A DNA stretch of 64,000 nucleotides from Microbacterium salsuginis (lineage in GTDB: Bacteria; Actinomycetota; Actinomycetes; Actinomycetales; Microbacteriaceae). Each line of letters starts with the position of its first letter. The first letter of the stretch is position 1. The DNA lies in assembly GCF_012524205.1 (NCBI RefSeq), contig NZ_JABACI010000004.1:806001-870000 (forward strand), read 5' to 3'. This document shows positions 52,353-61,087 of this stretch, piece by piece. The position numbers and the translations under genes were made by a program. Below the pieces are notes generated by a model. The model worked only from the letters and a program-made list of their open reading frames with translations. It was not told the origin of the DNA and ran no database searches.

Positions 52353-53380
52353 GCGCGGTCGCGCCGGTGCTGACGGCGTCGGATGCCGGCGTCACGGTCG
52401 CGCCTGCGCTGTACGGCGGTCCTCGGCTGCAGCCGGCCCATTTCGAGCCGGCGCATGTGCCGTCGGAGGTGGCGCGGTACGGCACCGAAGCGCACACCCT
52501 GCCGGTGGGCAGTCCCGGCAAGGTCGGCGTCCTCGAGCTGGAGTTCGCCCTGCGCGGCGCAGGCGACGCACGTCGCACCGAACTCGTGCACCACTTTCAG
52601 AAGTCGCCGCTGCAGATCATGCAGCCGCTGTACTACAACGCAGCCCGGCCCGACATGCCGTACACCTACCTGATGACGGCGGGCGGTGGCATCCTCCATA
52701 ACGATCGCCACCGCACCGACCTCGTCTTCGGGCCCGGCACGTCGGCCCACGTGACGACGCAGGCGCACACCAAGGTGTACCGGATGGAAGCGGGCTACGC
52801 GACATCGCTGGTGAATCTGGAGGTCGGCGACGGCGCGTACGTCGAGTACCTGCCCGACCCGCTCATCCCCTACGTCGATGCCCGCTTCTACCAGCGCACG
52901 GCCGCGACCGTCCATCCGGACGCGACCCTGATCGTAGGAGAGACCATCTATGCGGGCCGGCTCAGCCGGGGCGAGCGCCACGCGTACGCGGTGCTCGCGA
53001 GCGACCTCGAGGTGACCCGGCCCGGTCCCGGGGCCCTGCCGGTCGCGTTCGACCGCGTGCGTCTCGTGCCACGCGACGGGCGGGTCGGCGGGCCCGCCGT
53101 GCTGGGAGGCCGGGATGTCGTCTCGAGCCTGTACGTGGTCACGCCGCGCGTGCCGGCTCGAGAGGTCGCCGACGCCCTGCACGACGCCGTCGGCGCGGTG
53201 CTCGCCGATTCGCCGGATCAGGCGGCGCGCGCGGGAGTCAGCGTGCTGCCGCACGACGCCGGGGCGTGGCTGCGGTTCGTCGGCGACGACACCGTGACCT
53301 CCGCGGCGGTCTCGACGGCGGCGGCCGCGGCGATGCACGAGCTGATCACGGGATCGCCGGCGCCGGCGATCCGCAAGTGA
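52349..53380 (+). CDS. ureD: urease accessory protein UreD (UreH)
   Basis: 343-residue scaffold that binds apo-urease and passes nickel through a tunnel. YYNAARPDMPYTYLMTAGGGILHNDRH-type region, TTQAHTKVYRME and YLPDPLIPYVDARF match the family. Longer than the usual about 270 owing to an N-terminal extension of about 55 residues. GTG 52349 overlaps the ureG stop (GTGA). Confidence 0.93.
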   Translation: MSAVAPVLTASDAGVTVAPALYGGPRLQPAHFEPAHVPSEVARYGTEAHTLPVGSPGKVGVLELEFALRGAGDARRTELVHHFQKSPLQIMQPLYYNAARPDMPYTYLMTAGGGILHNDRHRTDLVFGPGTSAHVTTQAHTKVYRMEAGYATSLVNLEVGDGAYVEYLPDPLIPYVDARFYQRTAATVHPDATLIVGETIYAGRLSRGERHAYAVLASDLEVTRPGPGALPVAFDRVRLVPRDGRVGGPAVLGGRDVVSSLYVVTPRVPAREVADALHDAVGAVLADSPDQAARAGVSVLPHDAGAWLRFVGDDTVTSAAVSTAAAAAMHELITGSPAPAIRK

Positions 53381-53399
53381 GCCGGAAGGGGACCGTGGG

Positions 53400-54317
53400 A
53401 TGAGCACCGTCGCACTCGGGACCGGACGTACCTGGGCGTTCGGCCTGGTACGCGGGTCGTCGCAGATCTACTTCCAGCAGAACCTCGTGAGCGGACTGCT
53501 CGTGCTCGCGGCCTTCTTCGTCGCCGATTGGCGGATGGGACTGCTGGCCCTGCTCGGTGCGATCGGCGGCATGCTCGGCGGCCGCGCGGTCGGCTACCGT
53601 CGTGGCGACATCTCCACCGGCATGCAGTCCTTCTGCGGCACGCTCGTCGGAGCCGCGGTGTTCGCCGCACTCGGCGGCGACGCGTGGTGGTCGTACGTGC
53701 TCGCCTTCGCCGGCGGCCTCGCCACCGGGCCGGTGACGCGGCTCGTCGACGTGCTGTTCACCCGCACACCCCTCAAGCGATACCGCCTGCCCTACACGAC
53801 GGCTCCGTTCGTGATCGTCGCGACGGTGATCTCGCTGACCACGACCGCACTCGCGGCGCCGGCTGCGGCATCCGATCTTCCTGATGATCCGGTGCCGGCG
53901 TTCCTGCTGTCGATCCTCACGAACGTGTCGCAGGTGGTGCTCATCGACGATCCGCTCTGCGGGGCGCTGATCCTCGTGGCGCTGTTCGTCGCCGGCTGGC
54001 GCGTGGGACTCGCGGCCCTGATGGGCAGCGTGGTCGGCTCGTTCGTCGCCGTGGCGCTGGGCGAGCCGTGGAGCGAGATCGCCAACGGCCTGGCGAACTA
54101 CTCCGGAGTGCTCACGGCGATCGCGCTGTCGGTGACGTTCCTGAAGAGCTCGACCGCGTCCTGGCTCTATGCGCTGCCGTGGGTCGCGGTGACCGCGCTG
54201 GTGACGCTGTTCATGCACCGCGCGGGACTCGTGACGTACACGTGGCCGTACATCCTCACGACGTGGGTCGCCCTCGTCGTCGCGTCCTACATCCGGGGAT
54301 TGACCCGACCCGACTGA
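53400..54317 (+). CDS. urea transporter (UT family)
   Basis: 305-residue membrane channel for urea with about ten helices in two homologous halves. FQQNLVSGLLVLAAFFVADW and LIDDPLCGALILVALFVAGW are the paired UT motifs; LPYTTAPFVIVATVI is the selectivity-region block. Last gene of the urease operon, supplying substrate. Its 3' end overlaps the convergent ABC ATPase gene by 31 bases. Confidence 0.9.
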   Translation: MSTVALGTGRTWAFGLVRGSSQIYFQQNLVSGLLVLAAFFVADWRMGLLALLGAIGGMLGGRAVGYRRGDISTGMQSFCGTLVGAAVFAALGGDAWWSYVLAFAGGLATGPVTRLVDVLFTRTPLKRYRLPYTTAPFVIVATVISLTTTALAAPAAASDLPDDPVPAFLLSILTNVSQVVLIDDPLCGALILVALFVAGWRVGLAALMGSVVGSFVAVALGEPWSEIANGLANYSGVLTAIALSVTFLKSSTASWLYALPWVAVTALVTLFMHRAGLVTYTWPYILTTWVALVVASYIRGLTRPD

Positions 54318-55195
54318 TCGGGCGCCGGGATGCCGGTGTGCTCGTGGGCCTCGGTGTGCTCGTGGGACTCGGTGTGGTCGTGGGTCTCAGTGTGATCGTC
54401 GGTCTCGGTGTGATCGTGGGCGAGCGGCACGCCGTGGGAGGGGGCTCGGAACAGCAGCTGCAGCCGTCCGTCGCCGGCGCGCACGGCGTCGACGCGGATG
54501 CCGTAGACCGGCTCGAGCACCGCCGCGTCGAGCACCGCTTCGGCGTCACCTGCGGCGACGACCCGCCCGCGGTCGAGCAGCACCAGACGATCGCAGTACC
54601 GCGCGGCGAGGTTGAGGTCGTGCAGCACGACGATCGTCGTCACGGCCAGTTCGCGCACGAGCCCGAGGATCTCGTGCTGAAAGTGGATGTCGAGGTGATT
54701 CGTGGGCTCGTCCATCAACAGGTGCGTCGCCTGCTGGGCCAGCGCCCGCGCGATGAGCACCCGCTGCCGCTCGCCGCCGGACAGGTCACCGAGGTCGCGG
54801 TCGGCCAGGTGCTCGGCCCCCACGCGTCGCAGGGCGTCGGCGGCGATGTCGACGTCGGCCGCGGATTGGCGCTGCAGCGCACCCTGATGCGGCGATCGCC
54901 CGAGCAGCACGGTGTCCGCCACGGTGAGGGGCAGCTCGCCGTGGGCTTCCTGGGTCACCACCGCGACCGTGCGGGCCAGAGCGCGCGGCGAGTAGGCGCC
55001 GACCCTTGCACCGTCCACGGTGATGTCGCCCCGGTCGGGGGTGAGCGCGCGGTAGAGAGTGCGCAACAGCGTGGTCTTGCCGCTCCCGTTCGGCCCGATC
55101 AGGCCGACGACCTCGCCCTCCGCGGCCGCCAGTGCGACGTCGCGTAGGACGGCGGTGCCATCGTAGGCGTGGCTCACGCCCTCGGCCGAGATCAT
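54287..55195 (-). CDS. FecE/BtuD-type ABC transporter ATPase with His-rich repeat tail
   Basis: 302-residue ATPase of a metal/siderophore/cobalamin-type importer. Walker A GPNGSGKTTL, Q-loop VTQEAHGELPL, signature LSGGERQRVLIARALA, Walker B HLLMDEPTNHLD and HDLNLAARY are complete. The C-terminal residues 257-286 are five copies of a degenerate hexapeptide rich in His, Asp and Glu (DHTETHDHTESHEHTE), nine His in all. A metal-binding tail beside a urease operon suggests a nickel importer. Its start overlaps the binding-protein stop. Confidence 0.88.
   Translation of the reverse strand: MISAEGVSHAYDGTAVLRDVALAAAEGEVVGLIGPNGSGKTTLLRTLYRALTPDRGDITVDGARVGAYSPRALARTVAVVTQEAHGELPLTVADTVLLGRSPHQGALQRQSAADVDIAADALRRVGAEHLADRDLGDLSGGERQRVLIARALAQQATHLLMDEPTNHLDIHFQHEILGLVRELAVTTIVVLHDLNLAARYCDRLVLLDRGRVVAAGDAEAVLDAAVLEPVYGIRVDAVRAGDGRLQLLFRAPSHGVPLAHDHTETDDHTETHDHTESHEHTEAHEHTGIPAPDQSGRVNPRM
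54338..54427. repeat. 18-bp tandem repeat, five copies, encoding a His-rich hexapeptide
   Basis: Units at 54338, 54356, 54374, 54392 and 54410, each 18 bp (GTGCTCGTGGGCCTCGGT and variants; the fifth is most diverged). In the minus frame each encodes six residues of the form H-[DE]-H-T-E-x. Perfect period and in-frame length imply expansion by slippage with selection for metal ligands. Confidence 0.85.
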
Positions 55196-56184
55196 GAGCC
55201 GAACCGTTCCACGATGAGCTCGAGCCCGGTGACCGACAGCGGTGTGGGCGGCTCGGTGAAGTTGAACAGCTGCGGCAGCACGTCGCCGTCGCGGAGTGCC
55301 CGCAGCGCCTCGCTCCCCGGCAGGCTCGCGATCGCGGCGGCCACGCCGTCCTCGTCGCCCTGGTGGAGGAGGACGAGCACGTCGGGGTCCCGCGCGATGA
55401 GCTCCTCGACGCTCACCTCGAACACGCGCTCCGCCGTGTCGGAGAACACGTTCTCGAACCCCGCCGCGGTCAGCTGCGGCTGGGCCATCGATCCCCGCCC
55501 GTAGGCGTAGAGCGGACCGCCGCCCACCGAGGGATAGAGCACCGCCGCCGAGCGGGGCGCGGCATCCGCCGTCTCGGCCTCCACCGCGGCGACGCGAGCC
55601 TGCAGCTCACGCACCACAGACTCGGCCTCGTCCGACCGGTCGAAGATCCGGCCGTACATCCGCACCTGGTCGTACAGCGTGTCGAACGACGCGTCGCCGA
55701 CGCCTGACGGGCAGTACACCGGATGGATGAGCGCATTCACCCCGCTGTCGCGGAGGGCCTCGCGCGTCACGCCCTCGGGCAGGCCCAGTGCGAGGTCGGG
55801 TTCGTGGGCGAGGACCACTTCGCTGGACATCGTGAGGTGTCCCGAGGTGTCGATGTCGTCCGAGAGGGAGTCGATCGCGTCGATGCGGGCGGTGAGGTCC
55901 TCGTCGTAATAGCCGCTCGGGAACGACCCCGCGCGGGCGACCACGCGGTCGAGCACGCCGAGCCCGTCGAGGATCGTGACCGGTGCGCTCTCGAGCAGGA
56001 TCACGCGCTCGGGAGCAGCGTCGAAGACCACGTCCTCGCCGCAGTTGGTCACGGTGAGGGGGTAGCGGGTACCGCCGCCCGGCGCGGCGTCGTCTGCCCG
56101 TGGCGACGATGTCTGCGCGCACCCGGCGAGGGTGACGACGATCAGCGTGAGGGCGGCGGCGAGCAGGCGACGGGGGCGTTGCAC
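55192..56184 (-). CDS. FecB/BtuF-type ABC substrate-binding lipoprotein
   Basis: 330-residue class III binding protein. Lipobox TLAGC near residue 22; TNCGEDVVFDAAPERVILLESAPVTILDGLG is the usual start of this family, and EVVLAHEPDLAL lies mid-domain. GTG 56184 is preceded by GAGGAG. Ligand could be a metal chelate (nickel, iron or heme) or cobalamin; the urease context and His-rich ATPase favour nickel. Sits between permease and ATPase genes. Confidence 0.87.
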   Translation of the reverse strand: MQRPRRLLAAALTLIVVTLAGCAQTSSPRADDAAPGGGTRYPLTVTNCGEDVVFDAAPERVILLESAPVTILDGLGVLDRVVARAGSFPSGYYDEDLTARIDAIDSLSDDIDTSGHLTMSSEVVLAHEPDLALGLPEGVTREALRDSGVNALIHPVYCPSGVGDASFDTLYDQVRMYGRIFDRSDEAESVVRELQARVAAVEAETADAAPRSAAVLYPSVGGGPLYAYGRGSMAQPQLTAAGFENVFSDTAERVFEVSVEELIARDPDVLVLLHQGDEDGVAAAIASLPGSEALRALRDGDVLPQLFNFTEPPTPLSVTGLELIVERFGS

Positions 56185-56201
56185 GATTCTCCTCGGACGG
56201 T

Positions 56202-57299
56202 TCAGCGTCGTCGCGCGTACATGCGGCGGACGAGGACGAGCAGGAAGGGAGCGCCGACGATGGCGGTGAGGATGCCGATGGGCAGCTCGCGCGGCTGCAT
56301 GACAGTGCGGGCGAGGGCATCCGCCCACACCAGGAACAGCGATCCGAGGAGCGCCGTGACCGGCAGCATCCGGGAGTGCACCGAGCCGACGAGCCGTCGC
56401 GCGAGGTGCGGGACGACGAGGCCGACGAACCCGATCGCTCCCGCCGCCGCGACCACGGCGCCGGTGCACAGCGAGACCATCACGAGCAGGACCACCCGGG
56501 TGCGGTCGGGCGCCACGCCCAGCGTGAGGGCCGTCTCGTCGCCCGCCGCGATCGCGTCCAGCCGGCGTCCCGTCACGAGGAGCGCCCCGAGGGTCACGGC
56601 CACGACGACCAGCACCACGACCAGGACGGCATCCCATCGGGCCAGGGCGAGAGAGCCCAGGAGCCAGAACATCACCGATCGCGAGCCCTCGGCCGAGTCC
56701 GACGCGAAGATGAGGAAGCTCGTCGCGGCTGACAAGGCGTAGCCCACCGCGACGCCCGCGAGCATGAGGCGGATCGAGGTCACGCCGCCGCCGGTGCGCG
56801 CGATGAAGTACACCAGGAGTGAGGCGGCGAGCGCTCCGAGGAACGCGCTCGCCGGCAGTGCGTACTCGCCGAGCACGGCACCGAAGCCGAAGAGGATCGC
56901 CCCCGCGGCGCCCGTCGACGCACCGCCCGAGATGCCGAGGACGTACGGGTCGGCGAGCATGTTGCGCACCATCGCCTGCAGCGCGGCGCCGCACAGTGCC
57001 AGGCCCGCACCGACGGCGATGCCCAGCAGCACGCGCGGCACGCGGACATTCCAGACGATCGCCTCCTCGGCGGACGTCCATGCCTGCTCGGCGGGGAAGC
57101 CGAACACGTGGTGGCTGACGATGGGCACGATCGCCCCCGGGGCGATCGGCACCGGGCCGATCCCGATCGCGAGAACGGCCGAGGCGATGAGGGCGATCGC
57201 GAGGCCGGCGGTCCACAGCGTCGTCCGGGTGCGCGTACCGCGTGCGGCTCTCGCGAGGGTCATGTGCTCGCGCGGCGCGACCTCGACGATCGTCCTCAC
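56202..57299 (-). CDS. FecCD/BtuC-type ABC transporter permease
   Basis: 365 residues with about ten helices. VRVPRVLLGIAVGAGLALCG, MVRNMLADPYVLGISGGAS and GAIGFVGLVVPHLARRLVG are FecCD signatures. GTG 57299 with GGGGAG upstream; a methionine 13 codons in is an alternative. Only one permease gene, so it should act as a homodimer. First gene of the metal-importer operon. Confidence 0.92.
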   Translation of the reverse strand: MRTIVEVAPREHMTLARAARGTRTRTTLWTAGLAIALIASAVLAIGIGPVPIAPGAIVPIVSHHVFGFPAEQAWTSAEEAIVWNVRVPRVLLGIAVGAGLALCGAALQAMVRNMLADPYVLGISGGASTGAAGAILFGFGAVLGEYALPASAFLGALAASLLVYFIARTGGGVTSIRLMLAGVAVGYALSAATSFLIFASDSAEGSRSVMFWLLGSLALARWDAVLVVVLVVVAVTLGALLVTGRRLDAIAAGDETALTLGVAPDRTRVVLLVMVSLCTGAVVAAAGAIGFVGLVVPHLARRLVGSVHSRMLPVTALLGSLFLVWADALARTVMQPRELPIGILTAIVGAPFLLVLVRRMYARRR

Positions 57300-57330
57300 G
57301 GCTGCTCCCCCCGGCTCGGTCCGCGGTAGG

Positions 57331-57345
57331 TGCGACGGTATCGCA
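57331..57345. promoter_or_regulatory. possible Nur (nickel uptake regulator) box
   Basis: TGCGA-CGGTA-TCGCA, a perfect 5-bp-arm dyad, 32 bases upstream of the permease start. The TGC and GCA half-sites are nine bases apart, as in the Streptomyces Nur consensus TTGCaa-N5-ttGCAA, though the inner and outer bases differ. Would give nickel-dependent repression of the importer. Assignment is tentative. Confidence 0.4.
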
Positions 57346-57382
57346 TCCCGACGACTCGGGGGGAGTCAGGCGCCTTTCCTGC

Positions 57383-58534
57383 TCACGCGGCTCGGGTCAG
57401 GGCGGCGTTCACGGCGGCGGCCGAGTACTCGCGATCGACGACGAGAGCCGCCAGGCCGACCGTCGCCGCCCGCGGGCCGAGCGTCGACACGCTGACGGTC
57501 AGATGCCGGGTCGCGCGCGGCAGTGAGCGGGGGTACAGCGATTCGCGCACGCCCGCCAGCAGCGGCGCCGAGGCGAGCATCCCGCCGAGCACGACATCGG
57601 CGGGGTTCAGCAGCGAGACGACCGTCGCGACGACCTCGCCGATCACTCGCCCAGCCGCCTGTGTCAGGCGGGCGGCATCGGGGTCGCCTCCGGCGAGGTA
57701 CCGCCCGACATCCGATGCCGAGCTCGCGGGCTTTCCGAGGTCGGTGAGGGCTCGGGCGACGGCTCGGCCGGACGCTGCCGCGGCGAGGCATCCGTGCGCT
57801 CCGCACTGGCACACGAGGTGGTCGTACCCCGCGATCTTCACGTGGCCGATGTCGCCCGCGCCGCCGTCGGTTCCGCTGTAGACCTGCCCGTTGAGCACGA
57901 TCCCCGTCCCGATGCCGGACGAGACCTTGATGAAGCACAGCGACCGGGAGTCGGGGTGCGCCCTGCGCTGCTCGCCGAGCGCGGCGGCGTCGGCGTCGTT
58001 GGCGACGAGCACCGGCACCCCCAGCGCGTCGCCGAGGTGATCCGAGATCGGATAGGCATCCCAGCCCGGCATGATCGGCGGCTGGCTGGGGCGTTCGGTC
58101 TCGGGGTCGATGGGTCCGGGCACGCTGATGCCGACCGCCGCGATGCGGTCGATGCGTGGAGTGTCGTCCCGCAGCTCACGTGCCGCGGCGGCGATCGCGT
58201 CGAGCGTGTGGTCCGGCCCGTCGGCCACGGCCACGTCGATGCGCTGCTCGGTGAGGACGCGGCCGGCGAGATCGGTGAGCGACACGGTGGTGTGGGTGGT
58301 GTCGACGGATGCCGTGATCACAGCCGCGTGCGAGGGATTGAACTCCAGGCGACGAGACGGCCGTCCACCTGTCACCCGGTCGGCGCCCGTCTCGACGATG
58401 AGCCCCGCGTCCAACAGCGCGTCGATGCGGCCGGCTACCGTCATCCGCGACAGTCCGGTGAGCTCGAGCACCTCGCCGCGGGTGAGCGCGCCGTGCTCGC
58501 GGATCAGTTCCAGAACATCGCCGGATCCTGGCAT
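57383..58534 (-). CDS. ROK family transcriptional repressor
   Basis: 383 residues. N-terminal winged helix (REHGALTRGEVLELTGLSRMTVAGRIDALLDAGLI) followed by the ROK sugar-kinase-like fold; GIGTGIVLNG and the zinc motif CQCGAHGCLAAAASG are present. Expected to sense the sugar taken up by the divergent importer at 58665. The DNA between them holds an AT-rich dyad overlapping a TTGACA promoter. Confidence 0.9.
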   Translation of the reverse strand: MPGSGDVLELIREHGALTRGEVLELTGLSRMTVAGRIDALLDAGLIVETGADRVTGGRPSRRLEFNPSHAAVITASVDTTHTTVSLTDLAGRVLTEQRIDVAVADGPDHTLDAIAAAARELRDDTPRIDRIAAVGISVPGPIDPETERPSQPPIMPGWDAYPISDHLGDALGVPVLVANDADAAALGEQRRAHPDSRSLCFIKVSSGIGTGIVLNGQVYSGTDGGAGDIGHVKIAGYDHLVCQCGAHGCLAAAASGRAVARALTDLGKPASSASDVGRYLAGGDPDAARLTQAAGRVIGEVVATVVSLLNPADVVLGGMLASAPLLAGVRESLYPRSLPRATRHLTVSVSTLGPRAATVGLAALVVDREYSAAAVNAALTRAA

Positions 58535-58565
58535 CGGGTGACTCCTGTCTCGCCGTTCGAGTCTA

Positions 58566-58601
58566 ATTATGCTTGACAGTTAGACATAATGCATCTAATT
58601 T
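58566..58601 (+). promoter_or_regulatory. sigmaA-type promoter overlapped by an AT-rich dyad
   Basis: TTGACA at 58573-58578, 17-base spacer, TAATTT at 58596-58601. The dyad ATTATG (58566-58571) N13 CATAAT (58585-58590) encloses the -35 box. This is the only strongly AT-rich stretch of the region, fitting ROK operators, which are usually AT-rich. Start codon of the binding protein follows at 58665. Confidence 0.6.
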
Positions 58602-58664
58602 CTGTACATATCCGGTCGCGGAACCGCGTCCGCAATCGCAAGATCAAGCGCAAGGAGGCGTACG

Positions 58665-60053
58665 GTGAAGATCCGTTCCACAGCAGTGACCATCACGGCG
58701 GTCTGCGCGGCCGCGCTCGTGCTGACGGGCTGCACGGCCGGCGGTGACGGCGGGGATGACGCCGAAGGCATCACCTTCTGGCTGCAGGAGGACCTGCCCG
58801 ACCGGGTGGCGGCGACGGAGGACATCGTCGCGGCATTCGAAGACGAGTCCGGCGTCGACGTCGAAGTCGTCTCTGTGGCAGAGGACCAGTTCGCCCAGCT
58901 CATCACGTCCGCCGCGGCAGCAGGAGACCTGCCCGATGTGATCGGCGGCATCTCACTGCCCCAGGTGCGCACGCTCTCGGCGAATGAGCTGGTCGACACG
59001 GATGCCGTGGGGGCCGTGGTCGATGCGCTTGATGCATCCACCTTCTCGGAGCGGGCACTCGAGCTCACCGCGGACGGCGACGCGCAGTTGGCGGTGCCCA
59101 GCGAGTCGTGGCTGCAGATGCTGTTCTACCGCACGGACCTGTTCGAGGCCGCCGGGCTGGACGCCCCGGACAGCTACGACAAGATCCTCGAAGCGGCTCA
59201 GGCTCTCAATTCCCCCGAGCTGGCCGGCTTCGTCGGGGCGACGGCACCGGGCGATGCGTTCACCGAGCAGACCTTCGAGCAGGTCGCACTCGGCAACGGC
59301 TGCGAGCTGGTCAACGAAGACGGCGAGATCGAGCTCGACTCCGCGCCGTGCGTCGAGGCGTTCGGCTTCTACGGCGACCTCACGAGCAACTACTCGGTTC
59401 CCGGTGCGCAGGATGTCGACACCACGCGCGCGACGTACTTCGCCGGCGACGCGGCGATGTTCATCTGGTCGAGCTTCGTCCTGGACGAGATGGCCGGCCT
59501 TCGCGAGGACGCCAAGCCGAACTGCCCCGAGTGCGCCGCCGACCCGGCCTTCCTGGCCGCGAACACCGGTGTCGTGACGTCGATCTCGGGGCCGGACGGC
59601 GACAGCCCCGCGCAGTTCGGTGAGATCACCTCGTGGACCATCACCGACGGCGCCAACGTCGAGGACTCGCAGGCGTTCATCGAGTTCATGATGGGCGACG
59701 GATACGAGGACTGGATCGCGATCGCTCCCGAAGGCAAGGTGCCGGTGCGGTTCGGCACCGCGGACGAGCCGACGGTGTTCTCCGACGCATGGGCCACGCT
59801 GCCTGCGGGCGTCGACACGAAGGCACCGCTGTCGGACTTCTATTCCGCCGAGGTGCTCGAGGCCGTGGCGGCCGGGCCCGAGGACATCGCGCGCTGGGCG
59901 ATCCCGCAGGGGCAGGGCGACCTGCTCGGCGCACTCCAGGGCGAGCAGCCCGTCGCCACGGCGGTGAGCGAGGTGTCACAGGGTGCCGACGCCGAACAGG
60001 CAGCTGCCGCCGCAGCCGAGGCGGCGCGATCGGTGCAGGAGTCGATCCAATGA
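58665..60053 (+). CDS. extracellular solute-binding protein (family 1), lipoprotein
   Basis: 462-residue receptor of the third CUT1 importer. Lipobox LVLTGC near residue 23, then ITFWLQEDLPDRVAATEDIV. AAGGAGG precedes GTG 58665. Related to the receptor at 33411, sharing the order of two Cys-bearing blocks (GCELV, CPECA) and the GDAAM motif; those Cys may form disulfides. Divergent from ROK, its probable repressor. Confidence 0.9.
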   Translation: MKIRSTAVTITAVCAAALVLTGCTAGGDGGDDAEGITFWLQEDLPDRVAATEDIVAAFEDESGVDVEVVSVAEDQFAQLITSAAAAGDLPDVIGGISLPQVRTLSANELVDTDAVGAVVDALDASTFSERALELTADGDAQLAVPSESWLQMLFYRTDLFEAAGLDAPDSYDKILEAAQALNSPELAGFVGATAPGDAFTEQTFEQVALGNGCELVNEDGEIELDSAPCVEAFGFYGDLTSNYSVPGAQDVDTTRATYFAGDAAMFIWSSFVLDEMAGLREDAKPNCPECAADPAFLAANTGVVTSISGPDGDSPAQFGEITSWTITDGANVEDSQAFIEFMMGDGYEDWIAIAPEGKVPVRFGTADEPTVFSDAWATLPAGVDTKAPLSDFYSAEVLEAVAAGPEDIARWAIPQGQGDLLGALQGEQPVATAVSEVSQGADAEQAAAAAAEAARSVQESIQ

Positions 60054-61087
60054 CTCAGCTCGCCGGGGGTTCGGGCCTGGCCGGCCCGCCTCCGGTTCCG
60101 GGCGACGTCGAGGACGCGCGGGCGGGGGAGCACCTGCTCCCCGCCCGGCGCGGCCGGTCGCGTCGCAGCCGCGAGGAGAATCGCGCGGGACTGCTGCTCA
60201 TCAGTCCGACGCTGGTCATCATCACGGTCGCGGTCATCATCCCGATCGTGTGGGCCATCGCCCTGGCCTTCCAGCAGGTGCGGCTCCTCAACATCCGCGA
60301 CACCGGCATCATCGGCGAGTACACGCTCGAGAACTTCATCGAGGTCCTCACCTCGCCCGGGTTCTTCGGCGCGCTGTGGACGACGATCGTCTATTCGGTG
60401 TGCGGCACCGCCCTGGCGATCGGCATCGGGCTGATCGCCGCGCTTGCTCTGCGCAAGCCGTTCCGCGGCCGCGGGCTGATCCGCGCGTCACTCCTGCTGC
60501 CGTATGTCGCTCCGGTCGTCGCCGCCACGTTCGTCTGGTCGACGTTGCTCAATCCGCAATACGGGTTCGTCAACTGGTTCGGCACCACCCTGCTCGGCTG
60601 GGAGGAGCCCGTCGCCTTCCTGTCGCAGAGGTGGCTGCCGGTCTCGGTCTTCGGCTGGCAGATCGAGGTGCCGATCGCGCTCGTGACGGTGATCTGCTTC
60701 GAGGCGTGGCGGTCGTTCCCCTTCGCCTTCCTCTTCCTCACGGCCCGGCTCCAGGCGGTGCCGGACGTTCTCGACGAGGCCGCCCGGATCGACGGGGCCA
60801 CGCCGACGCAGCGCTTCTGGCACATCCTGTGGCCGCAGCTGCTGCCCACCATCGCGGTGCTGAGCGTGCTGCGCTTCATCTGGACGTTCAACAACTTCGA
60901 CGACATCTACCTGCTGACCGGCGGCGGTGCGGGCACCGAGGTGGTGTCGGTGCGCGTCTTCGACTACATGACCGCGCGGGGCGACATCGGTGCCGCAGCG
61001 GCGCAGGCGCTCGTGTTGGCCGCGATCCTGGCCGTCCTCGTCGGCATCTACCTCAAACTCTTCGGACGACAGGAGGAGCAGGCATGA
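60050..61087 (+). CDS. sugar ABC transporter permease (MalF/UgpA type)
   Basis: 345 residues with a long proline-rich cytoplasmic N-terminus, then six helices from LLLISPTLVIITVAVIIPIVW. EAA loop LDEAARIDGATPTQRFWHIL. ATG 60050 overlaps the binding-protein stop. Paralogue of the permease at 34805. Confidence 0.92.
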   Translation: MTQLAGGSGLAGPPPVPGDVEDARAGEHLLPARRGRSRRSREENRAGLLLISPTLVIITVAVIIPIVWAIALAFQQVRLLNIRDTGIIGEYTLENFIEVLTSPGFFGALWTTIVYSVCGTALAIGIGLIAALALRKPFRGRGLIRASLLLPYVAPVVAATFVWSTLLNPQYGFVNWFGTTLLGWEEPVAFLSQRWLPVSVFGWQIEVPIALVTVICFEAWRSFPFAFLFLTARLQAVPDVLDEAARIDGATPTQRFWHILWPQLLPTIAVLSVLRFIWTFNNFDDIYLLTGGGAGTEVVSVRVFDYMTARGDIGAAAAQALVLAAILAVLVGIYLKLFGRQEEQA

